A stretch of 64,000 nucleotides of DNA from TMED109 sp015660425. GTDB lineage: Bacteria; Pseudomonadota; Alphaproteobacteria; TMED109. The stretch covers positions 1 through 64,000 of the forward strand of contig JAPYTH010000001.1 in NCBI GenBank assembly GCA_029936295.1. Direction: 5' to 3'. Below the pieces are notes generated by a model. The model saw nothing but the letters and a program-made list of their open reading frames with translations, ran no database searches and had not been told where the DNA came from. The translations under genes were made by a program, and so were the position numbers. Each line of letters starts with the position of its first letter. Positions within the stretch are counted from its first letter, which is position 1. Below, piece after piece: positions 52,340-61,187 of this stretch.

Positions 52340-53131
52340 TTAAATCCTTCCCCATATTTTTTTGACATTATTAGATTTATTAATATCTATGTCTGCTAGT
52401 ATAATTTTTTCATTATTCTTAGCCTCTGCTATTATATTACCCCATGGATCTACAACCATAGAATGTCCCCATGTTTCTCTTTCACCATAATGCTTACCTA
52501 CTTGTGCAGGTGCTAATATCCAAGAACATGTTTCTATAGCTCTTGTACGAAGTAACACCTCCCAATGATCTTTACCTGTATTTTTTGTAAATGCTGAAGG
52601 AATAGTAATAATATTACAGCCTTGATACGATAATTTAGAGTATAATTCAGGAAACCTTATATCATAACATATAGTTAAACCAATTTTTCCTAATTCATTA
52701 TCCACTACTACTATTTTTGAACCAGCAATATATCTTTCAGATTCACGATAGCTTTCTTTTTCAGATAAAATAGCATCAAACATATTAATTTTATCATACC
52801 TTGCACAAACTTTTCCTAAATCATTAATAAGTAAAGAACGATTTGCTAATTTTTTTTTATTATTTTTTGATGGATATACCGCTATCGAACCTAATAAAAC
52901 AAAAATAGAATATTTTTTAGCAGCTTCTTTTGTAGCTAAAAGTGTTGGATGTCTGGATTCTACTGATGCATTAGCTATCATTTCAAAGCCTCGGCCAATA
53001 TATCCACAATTTTCTGGAAACAAAACTATATCTGCTTTATTTTTTTTTGCTTCCTTTATTCCATTTAAAATACTTTTAATATTTAAATCTATATCTGGAA
53101 CAGAAGTCATTTGTATCAATGCTACTCGCAT
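52340..53131 (-). CDS. carbon-nitrogen hydrolase (nitrilase superfamily, Nit2-like)
   Basis: A 263-aa amidase of the nitrilase superfamily. The Glu-Lys-Cys triad is visible: FPENCGY (Glu near 41), YDKINMFD (Lys near 113) and LTICYDIRFPELY (Cys near 153). The dimeric Nit/omega-amidase branch is most likely, which hydrolyses alpha-ketoglutaramate or deaminated glutathione. It begins on the base after the grxC stop, so both are in one operon. The link to a glutathione-dependent protein fits a deaminated-glutathione repair role, but this is an inference. Confidence 0.92.
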   Translation of the reverse strand: MRVALIQMTSVPDIDLNIKSILNGIKEAKKNKADIVLFPENCGYIGRGFEMIANASVESRHPTLLATKEAAKKYSIFVLLGSIAVYPSKNNKKKLANRSLLINDLGKVCARYDKINMFDAILSEKESYRESERYIAGSKIVVVDNELGKIGLTICYDIRFPELYSKLSYQGCNIITIPSAFTKNTGKDHWEVLLRTRAIETCSWILAPAQVGKHYGERETWGHSMVVDPWGNIIAEAKNNEKIILADIDINKSNNVKKIWGRI

Positions 53132-53398
53132 TTAATCAATTTCTTTACTTAAAACTTTATCTAATTCTCCATTATTTTCCATATTATATAAATCATCACA
53201 TCCTCCTATATGTTGTTCTCCATAAAATATTTGTGGGACAGACATTCTTCCTCCTGACAATTCAATCATTTCCTCTTTTTTATCATATTGAGTGTGTATA
53301 TTTATTTCTTCAAAATCTATATTCTTTTCCTTTAATAGCTTTTTAGCCATAGAACAATATCCACATAAATGTCCAGTATATATAACCATACGCCTCAT
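53132..53398 (-). CDS. grxC: glutaredoxin 3
   Basis: An 88-aa dithiol glutaredoxin. The active site is CGYC (12-15) rather than the common CPYC; the cis-proline loop MSVPQIFYGEQHIGGCDDLY (about 52-71) is intact and includes the glutathione-binding GG-D region. It reduces protein and glutathione disulfides in the cytoplasm. The nitrilase-family gene follows with no spacer. A comF gene, often next to grxC in alphaproteobacteria, is not present upstream. Confidence 0.93.
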   Translation of the reverse strand: MRRMVIYTGHLCGYCSMAKKLLKEKNIDFEEINIHTQYDKKEEMIELSGGRMSVPQIFYGEQHIGGCDDLYNMENNGELDKVLSKEID

Positions 53399-53471
53399 AT
53401 AATAACTCCTAGATGTAAGATCTAAAATAATATATAATTATATTATAAAAAACAAACTATTTAGAATTAAT

Positions 53472-54260
53472 ATGGAAATTAAATCAAAATCTTCAATACC
53501 TCAAATATTTGATAGAAAAAATATTCAAGCGAGCCATATTAAAACTAATAACTTATTTGAAAAAATTGCTTCGGAAATAGCAATAAGGCTACAAGAAACT
53601 AATCTATATTTTGAAAATACATTAGAATTAAACTCTAAAACGATAGATACAAGTATAAAAATTAAAGAAACCAAACTAATTAAAAATTTATATCGAACTG
53701 CTATTAATAATCCTAAGAATCAACATATACTTAACTTTATAAGTGATGAAGAATACCTTGCAATAAAGCATAATTCTATGGATTTAGTTTATAGTATCTT
53801 AGGTTTAAATACGATTAATGATCTGCCAGGGACTTTTAAACAAATATATAATTCTCTTAAGCCAAAAGGATTATTTATTGCTGCTTTCTGGGGGGATGGC
53901 ACTTTATCTCCACTTTCAGAAAGCCTAGCTTATGCTGATGAAAAAATATTAGGAGGTCTATATTCAAGAGTCTTTCCATTTTGCGACATCAAAACATTAG
54001 GAAGCTTAATGCAAAGAGCTGGTTTTATTATGCCTATGGCAGACCAAGAAAAAATTATAAAAAAATATTCAAATCTTAAAAATTTGTTAGTTGATATAAA
54101 ATCTTTTAATGATAAAAATATTTTAAGTGTGAGACCTAAAAATTTTACGCCTAAATCTATATTTAAAGAAGCAGAAATGCAACTTATGAGGGCTAATAAT
54201 AACCAGTCAAATTTTTCAATACCATTTAATATTATATATGTTATGGGATGGAAAGATTAA
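53472..54260 (+). CDS. NDUFAF5/BioC-like methyltransferase-fold protein with a degenerate SAM loop
   Basis: A 262-aa protein resembling the alphaproteobacterial methyltransferase related to mitochondrial NDUFAF5 (complex I arginine hydroxylase). The start IPQIFDRKNIQASH (about 9-22), the middle AIKHNSMDLVYSILGLNTIN and DLPGTFKQIYNSLKPKGLFI, and FPFCDIKTLGSLMQRAGF all match. The glycine-rich SAM motif is not recognisable: TLELNSKTIDTS stands where a VLDLGxGxG loop is expected. It may bind SAM differently or have lost catalysis. It is divergent from the grxC operon, as in related genomes, and converges on mutT with one base between. Confidence 0.75.
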   Translation: MEIKSKSSIPQIFDRKNIQASHIKTNNLFEKIASEIAIRLQETNLYFENTLELNSKTIDTSIKIKETKLIKNLYRTAINNPKNQHILNFISDEEYLAIKHNSMDLVYSILGLNTINDLPGTFKQIYNSLKPKGLFIAAFWGDGTLSPLSESLAYADEKILGGLYSRVFPFCDIKTLGSLMQRAGFIMPMADQEKIIKKYSNLKNLLVDIKSFNDKNILSVRPKNFTPKSIFKEAEMQLMRANNNQSNFSIPFNIIYVMGWKD

Positions 54261-54261
54261 A

Positions 54262-54672
54262 CTAAACTTTTATAAGTTGTTGCAAAATTACTAAAATTTC
54301 TTTATCGGCATTCACTAAATCTATAATCTTTAATTCTTCATAAGAAAAAAATTTTGTTTCTTGTTTTTCTTTAGAAAAAATTTTTCCAGACCAATTTTTT
54401 AAAAGAAATATTGACATTAGCAAATGAAAAGTACTATAGGAATAACTAATAAAATTAAATGGTATTAAATCTTTATTATTAACTTTAATGCCTATTTCTT
54501 CAAACAACTCTCTTATAATAGCATTTTCTGGGGTTTCATAATTTTCTATTTTTCCTCCTGGTAATTCCCATAACCCAGGCATACTTTTATTTTTTGGTCG
54601 TTTTTGAAAAAAAATTTTATTATTTTTGATTAAAACTGCAGAAACTACTAATAATAAGGGTTTTTTACTCAT
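54262..54672 (-). CDS. mutT: MutT-like Nudix hydrolase (8-oxo-dGTP diphosphatase)
   Basis: A 136-aa Nudix protein. The Nudix box GGKIENYETPENAIIRELFE (about 39-58), continuing EIGI, is complete, and GLWELPGGKIE is typical of MutT, which clears 8-oxo-dGTP. The N-terminus VVSAVLIKNNKIFFQKRP also fits. In related alphaproteobacteria mutT lies near argJ and secA, as here. It is divergent from the small exported protein gene with 48 bases between. Confidence 0.86.
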   Translation of the reverse strand: MSKKPLLLVVSAVLIKNNKIFFQKRPKNKSMPGLWELPGGKIENYETPENAIIRELFEEIGIKVNNKDLIPFNFISYSYSTFHLLMSIFLLKNWSGKIFSKEKQETKFFSYEELKIIDLVNADKEILVILQQLIKV

Positions 54673-54720
54673 AAAAAATATACCTATACTTTATTTATAT
54701 ACTTTGTATTAATATATATT

Positions 54721-55113
54721 ATGAATAAAAAATATAATTTTCTCATATTTCAAATAATATTTTTCATCTTTTTAAAAACCACAATTGCATATTCATTAGA
54801 AGAAGGTATCTTATTTTGTAAAGGCGTTTATTGGTCAAATAATAAAGTAGAATATTCAGAATGGCATATTATTAAGGGCACACCAAAATATAAGATTAAT
54901 TTTATAATTAACAATTTGATAAAAAAAGCAAAATTTTCCATACGAAAAGGAAACGGTGGAACTGTTATTGGAACAGGTGGGTGGGATAAAAAAACAGGAG
55001 AAAAAAGTTCGTTAACTATTTCTTATTCATTAACTAATAAAATATTTAAAATGCAAAGTCGTTATTCAGACACAAGAGTAGAAGGAATATGCATAGGGAA
55101 AATAAATTTATGA
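54721..55113 (+). CDS. small exported protein of unknown function
   Basis: A 130-aa protein with a basic-hydrophobic signal peptide (about 1-24, MNKKYNFLIFQIIFFIF onward, ending TTIAYS-LEE). The mature part has two cysteines, one near the start (LFCKGVYW) and one near the end (GICIGKI), that could pair, and a Gly-rich middle (RKGNGGTVIGTGGWDKKTG). I do not recognise a family. It sits between mutT and argJ and overlaps the convergent argJ gene by 6 bases. The coding assignment rests on length, signal peptide and a compact position. It is likely periplasmic. Confidence 0.68.
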   Translation: MNKKYNFLIFQIIFFIFLKTTIAYSLEEGILFCKGVYWSNNKVEYSEWHIIKGTPKYKINFIINNLIKKAKFSIRKGNGGTVIGTGGWDKKTGEKSSLTISYSLTNKIFKMQSRYSDTRVEGICIGKINL

Positions 55114-56337
55114 TCTATAATCTGCATTGATTTTAATATAATCTTTAGTTAAATCACAAGTCCATATTGTAGACTTTTCTTTACCCATGCCCATATCTAT
55201 ATCAATAACTATATTGTTGTCTTTCATTTTTTTTGCAAGTACTTCTTCTTTATAAGCACTATGAAGAACTCCTTGATTTGTAATTTTTACTTTATTAATA
55301 GATATAGATATTTTATTTTGTATCAAAGGGCTTCCAGATTTTCCTATAGCCATTATTATTCTGCCCCAATTAGGATCTTCCCCCGCTATTGCTGTCTTGA
55401 CCAAAGAAGAATTAGCTATTGCAAGACCAATATTTCTTGCCACTTTTTGAGATTTAACTGAATTAATATTTATAGTTATAAACTTACTAGCACCTTCACC
55501 GTCACATACGATTTGCTGAGCTAAACTTTGCAATACTTTATCTAACGCTATCCTAAAAGAACTTAACCTTTTATCTCCAATAAGTTTGATACTTTTAGTT
55601 AAAGATATCGAAGGAGTAGAAAATAAAAGACAGGTGTCAGAAGTTGAAGTGTCTCCATCAACAGTTATTGAATTAAAAGATTTTTCTACGGCCTCTTTTA
55701 ATAAAATATTAAGAATTTTAACTGGCAAAGGCAAATCTGTAAAAACAAAGCCGAGCATTGTTCCCATATTTGGAAATATCATTCCTGAACCTTTTGCAAT
55801 TCCTACTACACTAAATTTTTTTTCTTCAACCTTACATATAGATTTTGCCCCTTTAACAAAAGTGTCAGTTGTACATATAGATTCTGCTACTTCTTTCCAA
55901 GAAGACTCTTTCTGTTTAATTAATTTGGGAATGGCAGCAGTTATAATATTAGAATTTAAAAATTCTCCAATAACACCAGTAGAACACACATATACTTCCT
56001 TTTTTTTACATCCTGTGTGATTTGCAATTGAGTTAACGGTATTTTTTACTGTTTCTATACCTTGATCTCCCGTATGGGCATTAGCATTACCAGAATTGAC
56101 TATTAAAGCTCTAGCTTTTCCATTATTTTTTATTTTTTTACACCATATTACAGGCGCAGAAGGGGTTCGAGATCTTGTAACAACACATGCTACATTCGTT
56201 TCTTTAGTCATAGAAATCAAACTTAAATCAAGCTTATTCTTATATCTAATTCCAGAATGAATAGATGCAAGTCTAATACCTTTAATTTTAGGTAAATTTG
56301 GAAATAACTTTGGAGCTAAAGGAGATCTTTTTAACAT
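55108..56337 (-). CDS. argJ: bifunctional ornithine acetyltransferase / N-acetylglutamate synthase
   Basis: A 409-aa enzyme that recycles the acetyl group in arginine synthesis and is cut autocatalytically into alpha and beta chains. The cleavage region reads KGSGMIFPNMGTMLGFVFTD (182-201). The nucleophile is Thr193, but the residue before it is Gly192 where Ala is usual (PNMATML). Other motifs are NSGNANAHTGDQG, TVDGDTSTSDTCLLF and AIAGEDPNWGRIIMAIGKSG. Length is normal. It is divergent from secA across 136 bp and overlaps the small exported gene at its 3' end. Confidence 0.95.
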   Translation of the reverse strand: MLKRSPLAPKLFPNLPKIKGIRLASIHSGIRYKNKLDLSLISMTKETNVACVVTRSRTPSAPVIWCKKIKNNGKARALIVNSGNANAHTGDQGIETVKNTVNSIANHTGCKKKEVYVCSTGVIGEFLNSNIITAAIPKLIKQKESSWKEVAESICTTDTFVKGAKSICKVEEKKFSVVGIAKGSGMIFPNMGTMLGFVFTDLPLPVKILNILLKEAVEKSFNSITVDGDTSTSDTCLLFSTPSISLTKSIKLIGDKRLSSFRIALDKVLQSLAQQIVCDGEGASKFITININSVKSQKVARNIGLAIANSSLVKTAIAGEDPNWGRIIMAIGKSGSPLIQNKISISINKVKITNQGVLHSAYKEEVLAKKMKDNNIVIDIDMGMGKEKSTIWTCDLTKDYIKINADYRS

Positions 56338-56473
56338 CTTTGGTAAATCTACTATCTTTCTTTTAATTAATTTATAGTATAAAATAAGTAATTAATTTAT
56401 AAACTAATGACAAATAAAAATGCACTAAAATTTAAAATAAATTTGAATTAATTATAAATATAGGAAGCTTTAT

Positions 56474-59068
56474 ATGCTAAATAACATAGCAAGAAAAATT
56501 TTTAGTACACCTAATGATAGATATTTAAAAAAAATAAATTTATTATTAGAGCAAGTAAATAAACTTGAATTGCAAATTGAAAAACTGACGGATGAAGAAC
56601 TAAAAAATACTACTCTAAAACTTAAAGAATTATATTCTTCCCATAATAATTTAGATCAATTGTTACCAAAAGCCTTTGCTACCGTCAGAGAAGCAGCTAA
56701 AAGAGTTTTAGGTCAAAGGCATTATGATGTTCAGATAATTGGAGGCATAGTATTACATCAAGGAAAAATATCTGAGATGAAAACTGGAGAAGGAAAGACT
56801 TTAGTTGCCACTTTGCCTGCATACCTTAATGCAATTAAAGGACATGGTGTTCATATTGTGACAGTAAATGATTATCTAGCCAGCAGAGATAGCGAGTGGA
56901 TGGGAAAAATTTATCAATTTTTAGGGTTATCCGTAGGATGTATTATTCCCGACCTTGAAGATGAAAAACGAAAAAAAGCTTATAACTGTGATATTACATA
57001 TGCCACAAACAATGAATTAGGCTTTGATTTTTTAAGAGATAATATGAAATTCTCATTTGAACAAATGGTGCAACGCCCATCTAGTTATGCGATAGTCGAT
57101 GAAGTTGATTCTATTTTAATTGATGAGGCAAGAACTCCTCTTATTATTTCTGGCCCTACTGAAGATAATTCAGAGCTATATAAAAAAATAAATACCATAA
57201 TACCTTTATTAAAAGAAGAAGATATTGAAATTGATGAAAAAACGAAAAGTGTAGTGCTTACTGAAAAAGGAAATGAAAATATAGAGAAAATATTAAAAGA
57301 CAAATTATTTTTAAAAGGAGAAAATTTATATGACCCAGAAAATATAGGTATGGTTCATCATATAAACCAAGCTGTTAGAGCTAATAAATTATTTGAAAAA
57401 GATAAGGACTATATTGTTAGCAATAATAAAGTAGTAATTATTGATGAATTCACAGGACGAATGATGGAAGGGAGAAGATACTCAGATGGTCTTCATCAGG
57501 CATTAGAAGCGAAAGAAAACGTTTCTATAAAAAATGAGAATCAAACTTTAGCATCCGTTACATTTCAAAATTATTTTAGAATGTATCCTAAATTAGCTGG
57601 CATGACCGGAACTGCGTTAACTGAAGCTAATGAATTTATGGAGATATATAATCTAGAAGTTATATCAGTTCCTACGGACAAAAATATGATAAGAATTGAT
57701 AAAAATGATGAGGTTTATAGAACAGCTGAAGAAAAATGGGAAGCTGTTATAGAAAATATTAAGACGGCGAATGCTAAAAAACAGCCTGTATTAGTTGGTA
57801 CCACTAGTATAGAAAAATCTGAAATGTTATCAAACTTATTAAAGAAACAAAAAATTAAACATAACGTTTTAAATGCAAGAAATCACGCAGAAGAGGCTAA
57901 TATTATCGCCTTAGCAGGAGTTACAAGTGCTGTAACTATAGCAACAAATATGGCTGGAAGAGGAACAGATATTCAACTGGGCGGTAACAAAGATGTTATA
58001 GCTTTAATTAATCCTAGTAAATTAGATAAAATTCCAGAAAATAAAAAATTAGCCTTAGAAGCTGGTGGTTTATTAGTAATTGGTACAGAAAGACATGAAA
58101 GTAGGAGAACTGATAATCAATTAAGAGGAAGATCAGGAAGACAAGGAGACCCAGGAGAATCTAAATTTTTTCTCTCACTTGAAGATGATTTGATGCGAAT
58201 ATTTGGGTCAGAAAAATTAGACACTGTATTACTTAAATTAGGTCTAAAAAAAGGAGAAGCTATTATTCACAATTGGGTTAATAGAGCAATTCAAAAAGCA
58301 CAAGAAAAAGTGGAAGGAAGAAACTTTGAAATTAGAAAAAATCTTCTACGTTTTGATGATGTAATGAACGACCAAAGAAAAGCAATATATGAACAAAGAA
58401 AAGAATTAATGCAAGTCGAAAACATTTCTGAAACTTTGGAAAGTATGAGAAACGAAATTATTGATGATTTAGTAAACATAAGCATCCCGGAAAAAGCCTA
58501 TACCGAGCAATGGGATTTAATCAGCTTAAATAATTCACTAAAAAAATATGGATTAGACCTTCCACTTAGTGAATGGGCTAAAAAAGATGGTGTTTCAGAA
58601 ATAGAATTTAAGAATCTTATAAAAAAAGAAGCTGAAACTAAAATATCTAAAAAAATGGATGTATTTGGAATACAAAATATGCAAACCATTGAAAAGCAAA
58701 TTATGCTTCAAGTGGTTGACCAAAACTGGAAAGAACATTTATTACAGTTAGATCATTTAAGACAAGGAATTGGCTTAAGAGCTTACGCTCAGAGAGATCC
58801 ACTTAATGAGTATAAAAGTGAAGCCTTTAATTTATTTCAAGAAATGCTAGAAAGCATAAGAAATCAAGTTACTACTATCTTACTTAACATAGAAATTTCT
58901 TCAGAAATTCCTGAAAGAAAAGAAGAAAATATAACACTAATTAAAGAACCAATAGATAACAATAATAAAAAGACAAATACACCAATTATATCTAAAAAAA
59001 TTGGCAGGAATGAAACGTGTCCATGTGGGTCAGGAAAAAAATATAAACATTGTCATGGCAACAGCTAA
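56474..59068 (+). CDS. secA: preprotein translocase ATPase SecA
   Basis: An 864-aa motor that pushes unfolded precursors through SecYEG. Walker A is MKTGEGKTL (102-110), and the DEAD-type motif is in AIVDEVDSILIDEARTPLII. GMTGTALTEANEF is in the preprotein/NBD region, and NMAGRGTDIQLGG and LRGRSGRQGDPGESKFFLSL are NBD2 motifs. The C-terminal zinc tail CPCGSGKKYKHCHG is intact. The start at 56474 has AGGAAGC upstream. It is convergent with ubiG, 8 bases apart. Its product also exports the signal-peptide proteins found in this window. Confidence 0.98.
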   Translation: MLNNIARKIFSTPNDRYLKKINLLLEQVNKLELQIEKLTDEELKNTTLKLKELYSSHNNLDQLLPKAFATVREAAKRVLGQRHYDVQIIGGIVLHQGKISEMKTGEGKTLVATLPAYLNAIKGHGVHIVTVNDYLASRDSEWMGKIYQFLGLSVGCIIPDLEDEKRKKAYNCDITYATNNELGFDFLRDNMKFSFEQMVQRPSSYAIVDEVDSILIDEARTPLIISGPTEDNSELYKKINTIIPLLKEEDIEIDEKTKSVVLTEKGNENIEKILKDKLFLKGENLYDPENIGMVHHINQAVRANKLFEKDKDYIVSNNKVVIIDEFTGRMMEGRRYSDGLHQALEAKENVSIKNENQTLASVTFQNYFRMYPKLAGMTGTALTEANEFMEIYNLEVISVPTDKNMIRIDKNDEVYRTAEEKWEAVIENIKTANAKKQPVLVGTTSIEKSEMLSNLLKKQKIKHNVLNARNHAEEANIIALAGVTSAVTIATNMAGRGTDIQLGGNKDVIALINPSKLDKIPENKKLALEAGGLLVIGTERHESRRTDNQLRGRSGRQGDPGESKFFLSLEDDLMRIFGSEKLDTVLLKLGLKKGEAIIHNWVNRAIQKAQEKVEGRNFEIRKNLLRFDDVMNDQRKAIYEQRKELMQVENISETLESMRNEIIDDLVNISIPEKAYTEQWDLISLNNSLKKYGLDLPLSEWAKKDGVSEIEFKNLIKKEAETKISKKMDVFGIQNMQTIEKQIMLQVVDQNWKEHLLQLDHLRQGIGLRAYAQRDPLNEYKSEAFNLFQEMLESIRNQVTTILLNIEISSEIPERKEENITLIKEPIDNNNKKTNTPIISKKIGRNETCPCGSGKKYKHCHGNS

Positions 59069-59076
59069 ATTCATCA

Positions 59077-59802
59077 TTATTTTTTAAATGTTACAATATA
59101 ATTAATAGAGGTGTTATAAGATAACCTCCAACTTCTAATTGGATCCCATACCATTCCTCTTAAATCATACATATTTAGACCTGTGCTTTTAAAATAATTT
59201 TTAATTTCAATTGGTCTAATAAATTTTTTATAGTTATGAGTTCCCGATGGTATTATTTTTAAAATATCTTCAGCAAACTTAATAACTATCATTTTTGATA
59301 ATATGCTTCTGTTTATTGTTGATATTATAATTATGCCATTTGGCTTAATAAGTTTAGATAACACTTCACAAAAATATGATACATTTTTTACATGTTCTAA
59401 TAATTCTAATGCCAAAACAACATCATATTTTTTTTTATTTTTCAAAATTTCTTCAATATTAGAATGTTTATATTTAATATCTAAGCGCATTGCTTTAGCG
59501 TGAATTTTAGCTATATTTATCAGTTTTTTAGATTCATCAATAGAGGTAAGTTTAGCACCCATTCTTGACAAAGGTTCACTAGCTATACCTCCTCCACAGC
59601 CTATATCTAAAATTTTGAGATCTTCTAAGACATGCTTTTTTTTAGCTATTTTAAAATTTTTAATTACCGAATCTTTAATATATCTTGTTCTTGTCTCTGA
59701 CATAGAATGTAAAAAAGACATACTTCCTTCTTCATTCCACCAATCATCGGCTAATTTAGAAAATTGTATAATTTCATCTTTATCAAGAGTGTCTATTGAC
59801 AT
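59077..59802 (-). CDS. ubiG: ubiquinone O-methyltransferase
   Basis: A 241-aa SAM-dependent enzyme that performs both O-methylations in ubiquinone synthesis. The N-terminus has IIQFSKLADDWWNEEGSM (about 11-28) and the SAM motif is ILDIGCGGGIASEPLSRMGA (about 64-83). Later parts are VLALELLEHVKN and ISTINRSILSKM. The family's membrane-binding helix region is suggested by the hydrophobic patch near 160-175. It is divergent from lysC across 135 bp, a gene order found in other alphaproteobacteria. COQ9 at 542 is in the same pathway. Confidence 0.95.
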   Translation of the reverse strand: MSIDTLDKDEIIQFSKLADDWWNEEGSMSFLHSMSETRTRYIKDSVIKNFKIAKKKHVLEDLKILDIGCGGGIASEPLSRMGAKLTSIDESKKLINIAKIHAKAMRLDIKYKHSNIEEILKNKKKYDVVLALELLEHVKNVSYFCEVLSKLIKPNGIIIISTINRSILSKMIVIKFAEDILKIIPSGTHNYKKFIRPIEIKNYFKSTGLNMYDLRGMVWDPIRSWRLSYNTSINYIVTFKK

Positions 59803-59937
59803 AATATATTAATATCTTTTATTTAATTTTTTTTAAAAACTATATTGCACCTTTTAATAAGTCAAAGTATGAATAAGTTTAATATAGATTTTAAAACAGA
59901 TTAAACAATATAATATATTACTTTAGGGTAAAAATTT

Positions 59938-61158
59938 ATGCAAAGAATTGTCCAAAAATTTGGTGGAACATCAGTCGGAAGCATTAATAAAATTAAAAAT
60001 GCATGTGCCTTGATTGAAAAAGAGTTTAATAAAGGAAATCAAGTTGTAGTAGTTTCTTCTGCTATGTCAGGAGAAACAAATAAATTAGTAGCTTTAGCTG
60101 AAAATTTTGATGTTTCTCTTAATAAAAGAGAATATGATATGATTGTTTCAACTGGCGAACAAGTATCCATAGCATTAATCTCTATGGCTTTAAAAGACAT
60201 AGGAATTACAGCTAGACCTTTGCTTGGATGGCAAGTACCTATAATATGCAGTAATGATTATACTAAAGCTAAAATAAATAAAATTGATAGTAAATTAATA
60301 TTGAAAATTATTAAAAATAGAGAAATACCTATAATTGCTGGATTTCAAGGTGTTGATGAGAATAATAATATTGTTACATTAGGTAGAGGCGGTTCTGATA
60401 CATCGGCAGTGGCAATTGCAGCTTCCATATCTGCTGATAGATGTGATATTTATACTGATGTGGATGGTGTATATACTTGTGACCCTAGAATGGTATCAAA
60501 AGCTAAAAAACTAGAAAAAATTAGCTATGAAGAAATGTTAGAATTTGCTTCGCTAGGTGCTAAAGTATTACAAACTCGTTCTATAGAAATGGCAATGAGA
60601 CATAATGTAATAATTCAAGTATTATCAAGTCAAACAGGTGCAAAAGGAACATTTTTAACTAAAGAGGATAAAAAAATGGAAAATGAGTTAGTCAGCGGTA
60701 TTGCTTATACCAAGGATGAGGCTAATATTACACTTATTAATATATTAGATAAGCCAGGTGTAGCAGCTAAAATATTTACTCCACTTAGTAAAAACAATAT
60801 TAATGTAGATATGATTGTACAAACTGGCTCAGAAAATGGAAAAAATATAAATTTTACATATACGGTTACTAGAAAAGATTTGAATCAGGCTATTTTAATT
60901 ATGGAAAAAAATAAAAAGAATATTAAATTTGAAAAAATAATTACTAATAATTCCCTTGCTAAGATATCTATCATAGGACTAGGGATGCGAACTCACACAG
61001 GTGTGGCTAATAAAATGTTTTCTGCTTTAGCTTCAGAAAATATAAATATTCATGTCATTTCTACATCAGAAATTAAAATCAGCGTACTAATAAATGAAGA
61101 ACTTATTAAAAAAGCATTAAAAATACTTCATACCACATTTAGACTAGATAGTGATTAA
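59938..61158 (+). CDS. lysC: aspartate kinase
   Basis: Phosphorylates aspartate at the head of lysine, threonine and methionine synthesis. The 406-aa protein has the N-terminal kinase motif VQKFGGTSVGS (4-14), SSAMSGETNKL, GFQGVDENNNIVTLGRGGSD (about 141-160) and DVDGVYTCDPRMV. Two C-terminal ACT domains (LINILDKPGVAAKIF; ISIIGLGMRTHTGVANKMF) bind feedback inhibitors such as lysine and threonine. The ATG has AGGGT upstream. A possible promoter is TTGCAC at 59845 and TATGAA at 59868, 17 bases apart. It is followed 29 bases later by the RodZ-like gene. Confidence 0.97.
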   Translation: MQRIVQKFGGTSVGSINKIKNACALIEKEFNKGNQVVVVSSAMSGETNKLVALAENFDVSLNKREYDMIVSTGEQVSIALISMALKDIGITARPLLGWQVPIICSNDYTKAKINKIDSKLILKIIKNREIPIIAGFQGVDENNNIVTLGRGGSDTSAVAIAASISADRCDIYTDVDGVYTCDPRMVSKAKKLEKISYEEMLEFASLGAKVLQTRSIEMAMRHNVIIQVLSSQTGAKGTFLTKEDKKMENELVSGIAYTKDEANITLINILDKPGVAAKIFTPLSKNNINVDMIVQTGSENGKNINFTYTVTRKDLNQAILIMEKNKKNIKFEKIITNNSLAKISIIGLGMRTHTGVANKMFSALASENINIHVISTSEIKISVLINEELIKKALKILHTTFRLDSD

Positions 61159-61187
61159 TATAATATTCAACTATAAAAGGTAAAAAT

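Noticed and set aside
55586..56020. 144-aa open frame on the plus strand opposite argJ
   Set aside because: Antisense to argJ with no recognisable domain or start signal.
56364..56401. 13-bp direct repeat TAATTAATTTATA (56364-56376 and 56389-56401) in the argJ-secA intergenic region
   Set aside because: The spacing could suit a regulator, but the sequence is low-complexity A/T only and such repeats are expected by chance here.
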